Assembly: GCA_964036315.1 (NCBI GenBank)
Contig: CAXIWW010000817.1
Span: 5,801,501-5,865,500 of the forward strand
From: Acanthosepion esculentum
Taxonomy: Eukaryota; Mollusca; Cephalopoda; Sepiida; Sepiidae
DNA length: 64,000 nucleotides
Reading direction: 5' to 3'
A program made the translations under genes and the position numbers. The notes under the pieces were generated by a model. The model worked only from the letters and a program-made list of their open reading frames with translations. It searched no databases and was not told the origin of the DNA. Positions 35,760-50,394 of this stretch are shown here, piece after piece. Position 1 is the stretch's first letter, and every line of letters begins with the position of its first letter.

Positions 35760-38194
35760 CCACGCAGACGACCCCCCACCCAAGCGACAGTGCCAGAAAG
35801 TCCCACGCAGACGACACCCACCCAGGAGTCAGTCCCAGAAAGTCCCACGCAGACGCCCCCTGTCCCAGAAAATCCCACGCAGACGACCCCCAACACAGGA
35901 GACAGTCCCAGATTGTCCCACGCAGACGACCCACCAGACAGGAGACAGTCCCAGAAAGTCCGAGGCAGACGACCCCCAGTCCCAAAAAGTCCCACGCAGA
36001 CGACCCCCACCCAGGAGACAGTCCCAGAAAGTCCGACGCAGACGACACCCAGTCCCAGAAAGTCCAACGCAGACGATCCCCAGTCCCAGAAAGTCCAACG
36101 CAGACGACCCCCCACCCAGGCGACAGTCCCAGAAAGTCACACGCAGACGACCCCTCACCCAGGAGACAGTCCCAGAAAGTCCCACGAAGACGACCCACCA
36201 GACAGGAGACAGTCCCAGAAAGTCCGACGCAGACGACACCCCGTCCCAGAAAGTCCCACGCAGACGACACACAGTCCCAGAAAGTCCCAAGCAGACGATC
36301 CCCACCCAGGAGACAGACCCAGATAGTCCCACGCAGACGACCCCCAGTCCCAGAAAGTCCAACGCAGACGACACCCCGTCCCAGAAAGTCCCACGCAGAC
36401 GACACCCAGTCCCAGAAAGTCCCAAGCAGACGATCCCCACCCAGGAGACAGACACAGATAGTCCCACGCAGACGACCCCCAGTCCCAGAAAGTCCAACGC
36501 AGACGACCCCCAGTCCCAGAAAGTCCAACGCAGACGACCCACAGTCCCAGAAAGTCCCACGCAGACTACCCCCAGACCAAGAAAAACCCACGCAGACGAC
36601 CCCCCACCCAGGAGACAGTCCCAGAAAGTCCCTCGCAGACGACCCCAGTCCCAGATTGTCCCACCCAGAAGACCCCCAGTCCTAGAACGTCTCACGCAGA
36701 CGACCCCCAGTCCCAGAAAGTCCCACTCAGATGACCCCCAGTCACAAAAAGTCACAAGCAGACGACACCCACCCAGGAGACAATCGCAGAAAGACCCACG
36801 CAGACGACCCCCAGTCCCAGAAAGTCCCACGCAGACGAACCCCTACCCAGGAGACAGTCCCAGAAAGTCCATGCAGACGACCCCCAGTACAAGAAAGTCC
36901 CACGCAGATGACCCCTAGTCCTAGAAGGTCCCACGCCGACGACCCCTAATCCAGGAGACAGTCGCAGAAAGTCCCACGCAGAAGACCCCCAGTCCCAGAA
37001 AGTCCCACACAGACGACCCCCCATCCAGGAGACAGTCCCAGAAAGTCCCAAGGAGACGACCCCTATTCCCAGAAAGTCCCACGCAGACAAACCCCAGTCA
37101 AAGAATGTCCCACACAGACGACCCCCAATCCCAGGATGTCCCACGCAGACGACCTCCAGTCCCAGAAAATCCCACGCAGACGACCCCCCACCCAGGAGAC
37201 AGTCCAAGAATGTCCCAAACACACGACCCCCCACCCAGGAGACAGTCCCAGAAAGTCCCACGCAGACGACCCCCAGTCCAAGAAAGTCCCACGCAGACGA
37301 CCACTAGTCCCAGAAAGTCCCACGCAGACGACCCCAAATCTTAGAAAGTCCCACGCAGACGACCCCCTGTCCCAGAAATTTCCACGCAGACGACCCCCCA
37401 CCCAAGCGACAGTGCCAGAAAGTCCCACGCAGACGACACCCACCCAGGAGTCAGTCCCAGAAAGTCCCACGCAGACGCCCCCTGTCCCAGAAAATCCCAC
37501 GCAGACGACCCCCAACACAGGAGACAGTCCCAGATTGTCCCACGCAGACGACCCACCAGACAGGAGACAGTCCCAGAAAGTCCGAGGCAGACGACCCCCA
37601 GTCCCAAAAAGTCCCACGCAGACGACCCCCACCCAGGAGACAGTCCCAGAAAGTCCGACGCAGACGACACCCAGTCCCAGAAAGTCCAACGCAGACGATC
37701 CCCAGTCCCAGAAAGTCCCACGCAGACGACCCCCCACCCAGGCGACAGTCCCAGAAAGTCACACGCAGACGACCCCTCACCCAGGAGACAGTCCCAGAAA
37801 GTCCCACGAAGACGACCCACCAGACAGGAGACAGTCCCAGAAAGTCCGACGCAGACGACACCCCGTCCCAGAAAGTCCCACGCAGACGACACACAGTCCC
37901 AGAAAGTCCCAAGCAGACGATCCCCACCCAGGAGACAGACCCAGATAGTCCCACGCAGACGACCCCCAGTCCCAGAAAGTCCAACGCAGACGACACCCCG
38001 TCCCAGAAAGTCCCACGCAGACGACACCCAGTCCCAGAAAGTCCCAAGCAGACGATCCCCACCCAGGAGACAGACACAGATAGTCCCACGCAGACGACCC
38101 CCAGTCCCAGAAAGTCCAACGCAGACGACCCCCAGTCCCAGAAAGTCCAACGCAGACGACCCACAGTCCCAGAAAGTCCCACGCAGACGACCCC
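34920..38194. repeat. 1622-bp higher-order repeat, two copies
   Basis: The sequence from about 34920 recurs from about 36542. For example 'agtcccacgcagactacc' is at 34931 and 36553, and the 'tcaaagaatg' and 'aaatcttag' markers keep the same 1622-bp offset. The first copy overlaps the right end of the third 2393-bp unit, so this duplication arose after that array was formed. Copy 2 is followed from about 38194 by different monomer order. Confidence 0.85.
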
Positions 38195-39562
38195 CAGTCC
38201 CAGAAAGTCCCACGCAGACGACCCCCCACCCAGGAGACAGTCCCAGAAAGTCCAACGCAGACGACCTCCAGTCCCAGAAAGTCCCACGCAGACGACCCCC
38301 ACCCAGGAGACAGTCCCAGAAAGTCCAACGCAGACGACCCCCAGTCCAAGAAAGTCCCACGCAGACGACCACCAGTCCCAGGAAGTCCCACGCAGAGGAT
38401 CCCCCCACCCAGCAGACAGTCCCAGAAAGTCCCATGCAGACGACCTCCAGTCCCAGAAAGTCCCACGCAGACGACCCCCCACCCAGGAGACAGTCCCAGA
38501 AAGTCCCATGCAGACGACCTCCAGTCCCAGAAAGTCCCACGCAGACGACCCCCACCCAGGAGACAGTCCCAGAAAGTCCAACGCAGACGACCCCCATTCC
38601 CAGAAAGTCCCACGCAGATGACACCCAGTCCCAGAAAGTCCCACGCAGACGATCATCTGTCCCAGAAAGTCCCACGCAGACGACCCCCCACCCAGGCGAC
38701 AGTCCTAAAAAGTCCCACGCAGACGACACACCACCTAGAAGACAGTCCCAGAAAGTCCAACGCAGACGACCCCCAGTCCCAGGAAGTCCCACGCAGACGA
38801 TCCCCCCACCCAGCAGACAGTCCCAGAAAGTCCCATGCAGACGACCTCCAGTCCCAGAAAGTCCCACGCAGACGACCCCACACCCAGGTGACAGTCACAG
38901 AAAGTCCCACGCAGACGAACCCCCCAGACAGTAGACAGTCCCAGAAAGTCCAACGCAGACGACCCCCATTCCCAGAAAGTCCCACGCAGATGACCCCCAG
39001 TCCCAGAAAGTCCCACGCAGACGATCATCTGTCCCAGAAAGTCCCACGCAGACGACCCCCCACCCAGGCGACAGTCCTAAAAAGTCCCACGCAGACGACC
39101 CACCACCTAGAAGACAGTCCCAGAAAGTCCAACGCAGACGACCCCCAGTCCCAGAAAGTCCCACGCAGACGACCCCCAGTCCCAGGAAGTCCCACGCAGA
39201 CGACCCCCCACCCAGGCGACAGTCCCAGAAAGTCCCATGCAGACGACCTCCAGTCCCAGAAAGTCCCACGCAGACGACCCCCCACCCAGGTGACAGTCAC
39301 AGAAAGTCCCACGCAGACGACCCACCAGACAGGAGACAGTCCCAGAAAGTCCCACGCAGACGAGCCCCAGTCCCAGAAAGTCCCACGTAGATGACCTCCC
39401 ACCCAGGAGACAGTCCAAGAAAGTCCCACGCAGACGACCCCCAGTCCCAGAAAGTCCCACGCAGACGACCCCCAGTCCCAGAAAGTCCCACGCAGATGAC
39501 CCCCCACCCAGGAGACAGTCCAAGAAAGTCCCACGCAGACGACCCCCAGTCCCAGAAAGTCC

Positions 39563-42500
39563 CACGCAGAAGACCCCCAGTCCCAGAAAGTCCCACACAG
39601 ACGACCCCCCATCCAGGAGACAGTCCCAGAAAGTCCCAAGGAGACGACCCCTATTCCCAGAAAGTCCCACGCAGACAAACCCCAGTCAAAGAATGTCCCA
39701 CACAGACGACCCCCAATCCCAGGATGTCCCACGCAGACGACCTCCAGTCCCAGAAAATCCCACGCAGACGACCCCCCACCCAGGAGACAGTCCAAGAATG
39801 TCCCAAACACACGACCCCCCACCCAGGAGACAGTCCCAGAAAGTCCCACGCAGACGACCCCCAGTCCAAGAAAATCCCACGCAGACGACCACTAGTCCCA
39901 GAATGTCCCACACAGACGACCCCCCACGCAGGAGTCAGTCCCAGAAAGTCCCACGCAGACGACCCCCTGTCCCAGAAATTTCCACGCAGACGACCCCCCA
40001 CCCAAGCGACAGTGCCAGAAAGTCCCACGCAGACGACACCCACCCAGGAGTCAGTCCCAGAAAGTCCCACGCAGACGCCCCCTGTCCCAGAAAATCCCAC
40101 GCAGACGACCCCCAACACAGGAGACAGTCCCAGATTGTCCCACGCAGACGACCCACCAGACAGGAGACAGTCCCAGAAAGTCCGAGGCAGACGACCCCCA
40201 GTCCCAAAAAGTCCCACGCAGACGACCCCCACCCAGGAGACAGTCCCAGAAAGTCCGACGCAGACGACACCCAGTCCCAGAAAGTCCAACGCAGACGATC
40301 CCCAGTCCCAGAAAGTCCAACGCAGACGACCCCCCACCCAGGCGACAGTCCCAGAAAGTCACACGCAGACGACCCCTCACCCAGGAGACAGTCCCAGAAA
40401 GTCCCACGAAGACGACCCACCAGACAGGAGACAGTCCCAGAAAGTCCCACGAAGACGAGCCCCAGTCCCAAAAAGTCCCACGCAGACGACCCCCACCCAG
40501 GAGACAGTCCCAGAAAGTCCGACGCAGACGACACCCCGTCCCAGAAAGTCCCACGCAGACGACACACAGTCCCAGAAAGTCCCAAGCAGACGATCCCCAC
40601 CCAGGAGACAGACCCAGATAGTCCCACGCAGACGACCCCCAGTCCCAGAAAGTCCAACGCAGACGACACCCCGTCCCAGAAAGTCCCACGCAGACGACAC
40701 CCAGTCCCAGAAAGTCCCAAGCAGACGATCCCCACCCAGGAGACAGACACAGATAGTCCCACGCAGACGACCCCCAGTCCCAGAAAGTCCAACGCAGACG
40801 ACCCCCAGTCCCAGAAAGTCCAACGCAGACGACCCACAGTCCCAGAAAGTCCCACGCAGACGACCCCCAGTCCCAGAAAGTCCCACGCAGACGACCCCCC
40901 ACCCAGGAGACAGTCCCAGAAAGTCCAACGCAGACGACCTCCAGTCCCAGAAAGTCCAACGCAGACGACCCCCAGTCCAAGAAAGTCCCACGCAGACGAC
41001 CACCAGTCCCAGGAAGTCCCACGCAGAGGATCCCCCCACCCAGCAGACAGTCCCAGAAAGTCCCATGCAGACGACCTCCAGTCCCAGAAAGTCCCACGCA
41101 GACGACCCCCCACCCAGGAGACAGTCCCAGAAAGTCCCATGCAGACGACCTCCAGTCCCAGAAAGTCCCACGCAGACGACCCCCACCCAGGAGACAGTCC
41201 CAGAAAGTCCAACGCAGACGACCCCCATTCCCAGAAAGTCCCACGCAGATGACACCCAGTCCCAGAAAGTCCCACGCAGACGATCATCTGTCCCAGAAAG
41301 TCCCACGCAGACGACCCCCCACCCAGGCGACAGTCCTAAAAAGTCCCACGCAGACGACCCACCACCTAGAAGACAGTCCCAGAAAGTCCAACGCAGACGA
41401 CCCCCAGTCCCAGAAAGTCCCACGCAGACGACCCCCAGTCCCAGGAAGTCCCACGCAGACGACCCCCCACCCAGGCGACAGTCCCAGAAAGTCCCATGCA
41501 GACGACCTCCAGTCCCAGAAGGTCCCACGCAGACGACCCCCCACCCAGGTGACAGTCATAGAAAGTCCCACGCAGACGACCCACCAGACAGGAGACAGTC
41601 CCAGAAAGTCCCACGCAGACGAGCCCCAGTCCCAGAAAGTCCCACGTAGATGACCTCCCACCCAGGAGACAATCCAAGAAAGTCCCACGCAGACGACCCC
41701 CAGTCCCAGAAAGTCCCACGCAGACGACCCCCAGTCCCAGAAAGTCCCACGCAGATGACCCCCCACCCAGGAGACAGTCCAAGAAAGTCCCACGCAGACG
41801 ACCCCCAGTCCCAGAAAGTCCCACGCAGATGAACCCCAGTCCCAGAAGGTCCCACGCAGACGACCCCCAGTCCCAGAAGGTCCCACACAGACGTCCCCCT
41901 ATCCCAGAAAGTCCCACGCAGACGACCCCCCACCCAAGAGACAGTGCCAGAATGTCCCACGCAGACGACACACCACCTAGAAGACAGTCCCACAAAGTCC
42001 CACGCAGACGACCCCCACCCAGGATACAGTCCCAGAAAGACCCACGTAGACGACCCCCAGTCCCAGAAAGTCCCACGCAGACGACCCCCCAGACAGGAGA
42101 CAGTCCCAGAAAGTCCCACGCAGACGACCCCCAGTCCCAGAAAGTCCCACGCAGATGACCCCCAGTCCCAGAAAGTCCCCGCAGACGATCCCCAGTCCCA
42201 CAAAGTCCCACGCAGACGACCCCCCACCCAGGCGACAGTCACAGAAAGTCCCACGCAGACGACCCACCACCTAGAAGACAGTCCCACAAAGTCCCACGCA
42301 GACGACCCCCACCCAGGAGACAGTCCCAGAAAGACCCACGCAGAAAACCCCCAGTCCCAGAAAGTCCCACGCAGACGACCCCCCAGACAGGAGACAGTCC
42401 CAGAAAGTCCCACGCAGACGATCCCCAGTCCCAGAAAGTCCCACGCAGACGACCCCCCACCCAGGAGACAGTACAATAATGTCCTACGCAGACGACCCCC

Positions 42501-43945
42501 CCACCCAGGAGACACTCCCAGAAAGTCCCATGCAGACGACCCCCAGTCCCAGAAAGTCCCACGCAGACGACCACCCACCCAGGAGACAGTCCAAGAAAGT
42601 CCTACGCAGACGATCCCCCCACCCAGGTGACAGTCCCAGAAAGTCCCTCGCAGACGACACCCAGTCCCAGAAAGTCTCACGCAGACGAACCCCCACCCTG
42701 GAGACAGTACCAGAAAGTCCTACGCAGATGACCCCCCAGACAGGAGACAGTCCTAGAAAGTCCCACGCAGACGACCCCCAGTCCCAGAAAGTCCCACGCA
42801 GACGAGACCCCACCCAGGAAACAGTCCCAGAAGTCCCACGCATACGACCCCCATACCCAGAAAGTCCCACGCAAATGACACCCCACCCAGGAGACAGTCC
42901 CAGAAAGTCTGACGCAGACGACACCCAGTCCCAGAAAGTCCCACGCAGACGGCCCCCACCCAGGAGACAGTCACAGAAAGAGCAACGCAGACGACCCCCC
43001 CACCCAGGAGACAGTCCCATAAAGTCCCATGCAGACGACCCCCCCACCCAGGAGACAGTCCAAGAAAGTCCCACGCAGACGACCCCCAGTCCCATAAAGT
43101 CCCATGCAGACGACCCCCCACCCAGGAGACAGTCCCATAAAGTCCCATGCAGACGACCCCACCACCTAGAAGACAGTCCCAGAAAGTCCAACACAGACGA
43201 CCCCCAGTCCCAGAAAGTCCCACGCAGACGACCCCCAGTCCCAGGAAGTCCCACGCAGCCGATCCCCCCACCCAGCAGACAGTCCCAGAAAGTCCCATGC
43301 AGACGACCTCCAGTCCCAGAAAGTCCCACGCAGACGACCCCCCACCCAGGTGACAGTCACAGAAAGTCCCACGCAGACGACCCACCAGACAGGAGACAGT
43401 CCCAGAAAGTCCCACGCAGACGAGCCCCAGTGCCAGAAAGTCCCACGTAGATGACCTCCCACCCAGGAGACAGTCCAAGAAAGTCCCACGCAGACGACCC
43501 CCAGTCCCAGAAAGTCCCACGCAGACGACCCCCAGTCCCAGAAAGTCCCACGCAGATGAACCCCAGTCCCAGAAGGTCCCACGCAGACGACCCCCAGTCC
43601 CAGAAGGTCCCACACAGACGTCCCCCTATCCCAGAAAGTCCCACGCAGACGACCCCCCACCCAAGAGACAGTGCCAGAATGTCCCACGCAGACGACACAC
43701 CACCTAGAAGACAGTCCCACAAAGTCCCACGCAGACGACCCCCACCCAGGATACAGTCCCAGAAAGACCCACGTAGACGACCCCCAGTCCCAGAAAGTCC
43801 CACGCAGACGACCCCCCAGACAGGAGACAGTCCCAGAAAGTCCCACGCAGACGACCCCCAGTCCCAGAAAGTCCCACGCAGATGACCCCCAGTCCCAGAA
43901 AGTCCCCGCAGACGATTCCCAGTCCCACAAAGTCCCACGCAGACG
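39563..43945. repeat. Large higher-order block, copy I (about 4.4 kb)
   Basis: Starts at the 'cacgcagaagaccccc' monomer and shares the order of dozens of variant monomers with 45732-50394 and 56195-60992. Offset to copy II is 6169 bp at the left, 6076 in the middle and 6448-6449 on the right. Relative to II it therefore has one 93-bp gain (three 31-bp monomers) and one 372-bp loss. Markers in common include 'cagtcaaagaatg', 'gatcatctgtcccag', 'agatgacctccc' and 'ggatacagtcc'. Confidence 0.8.
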
Positions 43946-45731
43946 ACCCCCCACCCAGGCGACAGTCACAGAAAGTCCCACGCAGACGACCCACCACCTA
44001 GAAGACAGTCCCACAAAGTCCCACGCAGACGACCCCCACCCAGGAGACAGTCCCAGAAAGACCCACGCAGAAAACCCCCAGTCCCAGTAAGTCCCACGCA
44101 GACGACCCCCCAGACAGGAGACAGTCCCAGAAAGTCCCACGCAGACGATACCCAGTCCCAGAAAGTCCCACGCAGACGACCCCCCACCCAGGAGACAGTA
44201 CAATAATGTCCTACGCAGACGACCCCCCACCCAGGAGACACTCCCAGAAAGTCCCACGCAGACGACCCCCAGTCCCAGAAAGTCCCACGCAGACGACCAC
44301 CCACCCAGGTGACAGTCCCAGAAAGTCCCTCGCAGACGACACCCAGTCCCAGAAAGTCTCACGCAGACGAACCCCCACACTGGAGACAGTACCAGAAAGT
44401 CCTACGCAGATGACCCCCCAGACAGGAGACAGTCCTAGAAAGTCCCACGCAGACGACCCCCAGTCCCAGAAAGTCCCACGCAGACGAGCCCCCACCCAGG
44501 AGACAGTCCCAGAAAGTCCCACGCATACGACCCCCATACCCAGAAAGTCCCACGCAAATGACACCCCACCCAGGAGACAGTCCCAGAAAGTCTGACGCAG
44601 ACGACACCCAGTCCCAGAAAGTCCCACGCAGACGGCCCCCACCCAGGAGACAGTCACAGAAAGAGCAACGCAGACGACCCCCCCACCCAGGAGACAGTCC
44701 CATAAAGTCCCACGCAGACGACCCCCAGTCCCATAAAGTCCCATGCAGACGACCCCCCCACCCAGGAGACAGTCCAAGAAAGTCCCACGCAGACGACCCC
44801 CAGTCCCAGAAAGTCCCACGCAGATGACCCCAGTCCCATTAGGTCCCACGCAGACTACCCCCAGTCCCAGAAGGTCCCACGCAGACGACCCCCAATCCCA
44901 GAAAGTCCCACGCAGACGACCCCCCACCCAAGCGACAGTGCCAGAAAGTCCCACGCAGACGACACACCACCTAGAAGACAGTCCCACAAAGTCCCACGCA
45001 GACGACCCACACCCAGGAGACAGTCCCAGAAAGACCCACGCAGACGACCCCCAGTCCCAGAAAGTCCCACGCAGACGACCCCCCAGACAGTAGACAGTCC
45101 CAGAAAGTCCAACGCAGACGACCCCCATTCCCAGAAAGTCCCACGCAGATGACCCCCAGTCCCAGAAAGTCCCGCGCAGACGACCCCCCAACCAGGAGAC
45201 AGTACAAGAAAGTCCCACGCAGACGACCCCCAGTCCCAGAAAGTCCCACGCAGACGACCCCCAGTCCCAGAAAGACCCACGCAGACGACCCCCCACCCAG
45301 GAGACAGTCCAAGTAAGTCCTACGCAGAAGACCCCCCACCCAGGAGACAGTCCCAGAAAGTCCCACGCAGACGAACCCCAGTCCCAGAAAGTCCCACGCA
45401 GACGATCCCCAGTCCCAGAAAGTCCCACGCAGACGACCCCCACCCAGGCGACAGTCCCAGAAAGTACCAGGCAGACGACCCACCACCTAGAAGACAGTCC
45501 CAGAAAGTCCCACGCAGACGACCCCCACTCAGGAGACAGTCCCAGAAAGACCCACGCAGAAAACCCCCAGTCCCAGAAAGTCCCACGCAGACGACCCCCC
45601 ACCCAGGAGAGAGTCCAAGAAAGTCCCACGCAGACGACCCCCAGTCCCAGAAAGTCCCACGCAGATGACCCCTAGTCCTAGAAGGTCCCACGCCGACGAC
45701 CCCTAATCCAGGAGACAGTCGCAGAAAGTCC

Positions 45732-48700
45732 CACGCAGAAGACCCCCAGTCCCAGAAAGTCCCACACAGACGACCCCCCATCCAGGAGACAGTCCCAGAA
45801 AGTCCCAAGGAGACGACCCCTATTCCCAGAAAGTCCCACGCAGACAAACCCCAGTCAAAGAATGTCCCACACAGACGACCCCCAATCCCAGGATGTCCCA
45901 CGCAGACGACCTCCAGTCCCAGAAAATCCCACGCAGACGACCCCCCACCCAGGAGACAGTCCAAGAATGTCCCAAACACACGACCCCCCACCCAGGAGAC
46001 AGTCCCAGAAAGTCCCACGCAGACGACCCCCAGTCCAAGAAAGTCCCACGCAGACGACCACTAGTCCCAGAATGTCCCACACAGACGACCCCCCACGCAG
46101 GAGTCAGTCCCAGAAAGTCCCACGCAGACGACCCCCTGTCCCAGAAATTTCCACGCAGACGACCCCCCACCCAAGCGACAGTGCCAGAAAGTCCCACGCA
46201 GACGACACCCACCCAGGAGTCAGTCCCAGAAAGTCCCACGCAGACGCCCCCTGTCCCAGAAAATCCCAGGCAGACGACCCCCAACACAGGAGACAGTCCC
46301 AGATTGTCCCACGCAGACGACCCACCAGACAGGAGACAGTCCCAGAAAGTCCGAGGCAGACGACCCCCAGTCCCAAAAAGTCCCACGCAGACGACCCCCA
46401 CCCAGGAGACAGTCCCAGAAAGTCCGACGCAGACGACACCCAGTCCCAGAAAGTCCAACGCAGACGATCCCCAGTCCCAGAAAGTCCAACGCAGACGACC
46501 CCCCACCCAGGCGACAGTCCCAGAAAGTCACACGCAGACGACCCCTCACCCAGGAGACAGTCCCAGAAAGTCCCACGAAGACGACCCACCAGACAGGAGA
46601 CAGTCCCAGAAAGTCCCACGAAGACGACCCCCAGTCCCAAAAAGTCCCACGCAGACGACCCCCACCCAGGAGACAGTCCCAGAAAGTCCGACGCAGACGA
46701 CACCCCGTCCCAGAAAGTCCCACGCAGACGACACACAGTCCCAGAAAGTCCCAAGCAGACGATCCCCACCCAGGAGACAGACCCAGATAGTCCCACGCAG
46801 ACGACCCCCAGTCCCAGAAAGTCCAACGCAGACGACCCCCAGTCCCAGAAAGTCCAACGCAGACGACCCACAGTCCCAGAAAGTCCCACGCAGACGACCC
46901 CCAGTCCCAGAAAGTCCCACGCAGACGACCCCCCACCCAGGAGACAGTCCCAGAAAGTCCAACGCAGACGACCTCCAGTCCCAGAAAGTCCCACGCAGAC
47001 GACCCCCACCCAGGAGACAGTCCCAGAAAGTCCAACGCAGACGACCCCCAGTCCAAGAAAGTCCCACGCAGACGACCACCAGTCCCAGGAAGTCCCACGC
47101 AGAGGATCCCCCCACCCAGCAGACAGTCCCAGAAAGTCCCATGCAGACGACCTCCAGTCCCAGAAAGTCCCACGCAGACGACCCCCCACCCAGGAGACAG
47201 TCCCAGAAAGTCCCATGCAGACGACCTCCAGTCCCAGAAAGTCCCACGCAGACGACCCCCACCCAGGAGACAGTCCCAGAAAGTCCAACGCAGACGACCC
47301 CCATTCCCAGAAAGTCCCACGCAGATGACACCCAGTCCCAGAAAGTCCCACGCAGACGATCATCTGTCCCAGAAAGTCCCACGCAGACGACCCCCCACCC
47401 AGGCGACAGTCCTAAAAAGTCCCACGCAGACGACACACCACCTAGAAGACAGTCCCAGAAAGTCCAACGCAGACGACCCCCAGTCCCAGGAAGTCCCACG
47501 CAGACGATCCCCCCACCCAGCAGACAGTCCCAGAAAGTCCCATGCAGACGACCTCCAGTCCCAGAAAGTCCCACGCAGACGACCCCACACCCAGGTGACA
47601 GTCACAGAAAGTCCCACGCAGACGAACCCCCCAGACAGTAGACAGTCCCAGAAAGTCCAACGCAGACGACCCCCATTCCCAGAAAGTCCCACGCAGATGA
47701 CCCCCAGTCCCAGAAAGTCCCACGCAGACGATCATCTGTCCCAGAAAGTCCCACGCAGACGACCCCCCACCCAGGCGACAGTCCTAAAAAGTCCCACGCA
47801 GACGACCCACCACCTAGAAGACAGTCCCAGAAAGTCCAACGCAGACGACCCCCAGTCCCAGAAAGTCCCACGCAGACGACCCCCAGTCCCAGGAAGTCCC
47901 ACGCAGACGACCCCCCAAAGAGGCGACAGTCCCAGAAAGTCCCATGCAGACGACCTCCAGTCCCAGAAAGTCCCACGCAGACGACCCCCCACCCAGGTGA
48001 CAGTCACAGAAAGTCCCACGCAGACGACCCACCAGACAGGAGACAGTCCCAGAAAGTCCCACGCAGACGAGCCCCAGTCCCAGAAAGTCCCACGTAGATG
48101 ACCTCCCACCCAGGAGACAGTCCAAGAAAGTCCCACGCAGACGACCCCCAGTCCCAGAAAGTCCCACGCAGACGACCCCCAGTCCCAGAAAGTCCCACGC
48201 AGATGACCCCCCACCCAGGAGACAGTCCAAGAAAGTCCCACGCAGACGACCCCCAGTCCCAGAAAGTCCCACGCAGATGAACCCCAGTCCCAGAAGGTCC
48301 CACGCAGACGACCCCCAGTCCCAGAAGGTCCCACACAGACGTCCCCCTATCCCAGAAAGTCCCACGCAGACGACCCCCCACCCAAGAGACAGTGCCAGAA
48401 TGTCCCACGCAGACGACACACCACCTAGAAGACAGTCCCACAAAGTCCCACGCAGACGACCCCCACCCAGGATACAGTCCCAGAAAGACCCACGTAGACG
48501 ACCCCCAGTCCCAGAAAGTCCCACGCAGACGACCCCCCAGACAGGAGACAGTCCCAGAAAGTCCCACGCAGACGACCCCCAGTCCCAGAAAGTCCCACGC
48601 AGATGACCCCCAGTCCCAGAAAGTCCCCGCAGACGATCCCCAGTCCCACAAAGTCCCACGCAGACGACCCCCCACCCAGGCGACAGTCACAGAAAGTCCC

Positions 48701-50394
48701 ACGCAGACGACCCACCACCTAGAAGACAGTCCCACAAAGTCCCACGCAGACGACCCCCACCCAGGAGACAGTCCCAGAAAGACCCACGCAGAAAACCCCC
48801 AGTCCCAGAAAGTCCCACGCAGACGACCCCCCAGACAGGAGACAGTCCCAGAAAGTCCCACGCAGACGATCCCCAGTCCCAGAAAGTCCCACGCAGACGA
48901 CCCCCCACCCAGGAGACAGTACAATAATGTCCTACGCAGACGACCCCCCCACCCAGGAGACACTCCCAGAAAGTCCCATGCAGACGACCCCCAGTCCCAG
49001 AAAGTCCCACGCAGACGACCACCCACCCAGGAGACAGTCCAAGAAAGTCCTACGCAGACGATCCCCCCACCCAGGTGACAGTCCCAGAAAGTCCCTCGCA
49101 GACGACACCCAGTCCCAGAAAGTCTCACGCAGACGAACCCCCACCCTGGAGACAGTACCAGAAAGTCCTACGCAGATGACCCCCCAGACAGGAGACAGTC
49201 CTAGAAAGTCCCACGCAGACGACCCCCAGTCCCAGAAAGTCCCACGCAGACGAGACCCCACCCAGGAAACAGTCCCAGAAGTCCCACGCATACGACCCCC
49301 ATACCCAGAAAGTCCCACGCAAATGACACCCCACCCAGGAGACAGTCCCAGAAAGTCTGACGCAGACGACACCCAGTCCCAGAAAGTCCCACGCAGACGG
49401 CCCCCACCCAGGAGACAGTCACAGAAAGAGCAACGCAGACGACCCCCCCACCCAGGAGACAGTCCCATAAAGTCCCATGCAGACGACCCCCCCACCCAGG
49501 AGACAGTCCAAGAAAGTCCCACGCAGACGACCCCCAGTCCCATAAAGTCCCATGCAGACGACCCCCCCACCCAGGAGACAGTCCCATAAAGTCCCATGCA
49601 GACGACCCCACCACCTAGAAGACAGTCCCAGAAAGTCCAACACAGACGACCCCCAGTCCCAGAAAGTCCCACGCAGACGACCCCCAGTCCCAGGAAGTCC
49701 CACGCAGCCGATCCCCCCACCCAGCAGACAGTCCCAGAAAGTCCCATGCAGACGACCTCCAGTCCCAGAAAGTCCCACGCAGACGACCCCCCACCCAGGT
49801 GACAGTCACAGAAAGTCCCACGCAGACGACCCACCAGACAGGAGACAGTCCCAGAAAGTCCCACGCAGACGAGCCCCAGTGCCAGAAAGTCCCACGTAGA
49901 TGACCTCCCACCCAGGAGACAGTCCAAGAAAGTCCCACGCAGACGACCCCCAGTCCCAGAAAGTCCCACGCAGACGACCCCCAGTCCCAGAAAGTCCCAC
50001 GCAGATGAACCCCAGTCCCAGAAGGTCCCACGCAGACGACCCCCAGTCCCAGAAGGTCCCACACAGACGTCCCCCTATCCCAGAAAGTCCCACGCAGACG
50101 ACCCCCCACCCAAGAGACAGTGCCAGAATGTCCCACGCAGACGACACACCACCTAGAAGACAGTCCCACAAAGTCCCACGCAGACGACCCCCACCCAGGA
50201 TACAGTCCCAGAAAGACCCACGTAGACGACCCCCAGTCCCAGAAAGTCCCACGCAGACGACCCCCCAGACAGGAGACAGTCCCAGAAAGTCCCACGCAGA
50301 CGACCCCCAGTCCCAGAAAGTCCCACGCAGATGACCCCCAGTCCCAGAAAGTCCCCGCAGACGATCCCCAGTCCCACAAAGTCCCACGCAGACG
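45732..50394. repeat. Large higher-order block, copy II (about 4.7 kb)
   Basis: Same monomer order as copies I and III. Offset to copy III is 10463 bp from the left edge to about 47 kb and 10598 bp beyond, so III carries 135 extra bases (31x3+42). Similarity to III extends left of the block, to about 44.7 kb. The right end falls at the truncated-monomer junction near 50394. Confidence 0.82.
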
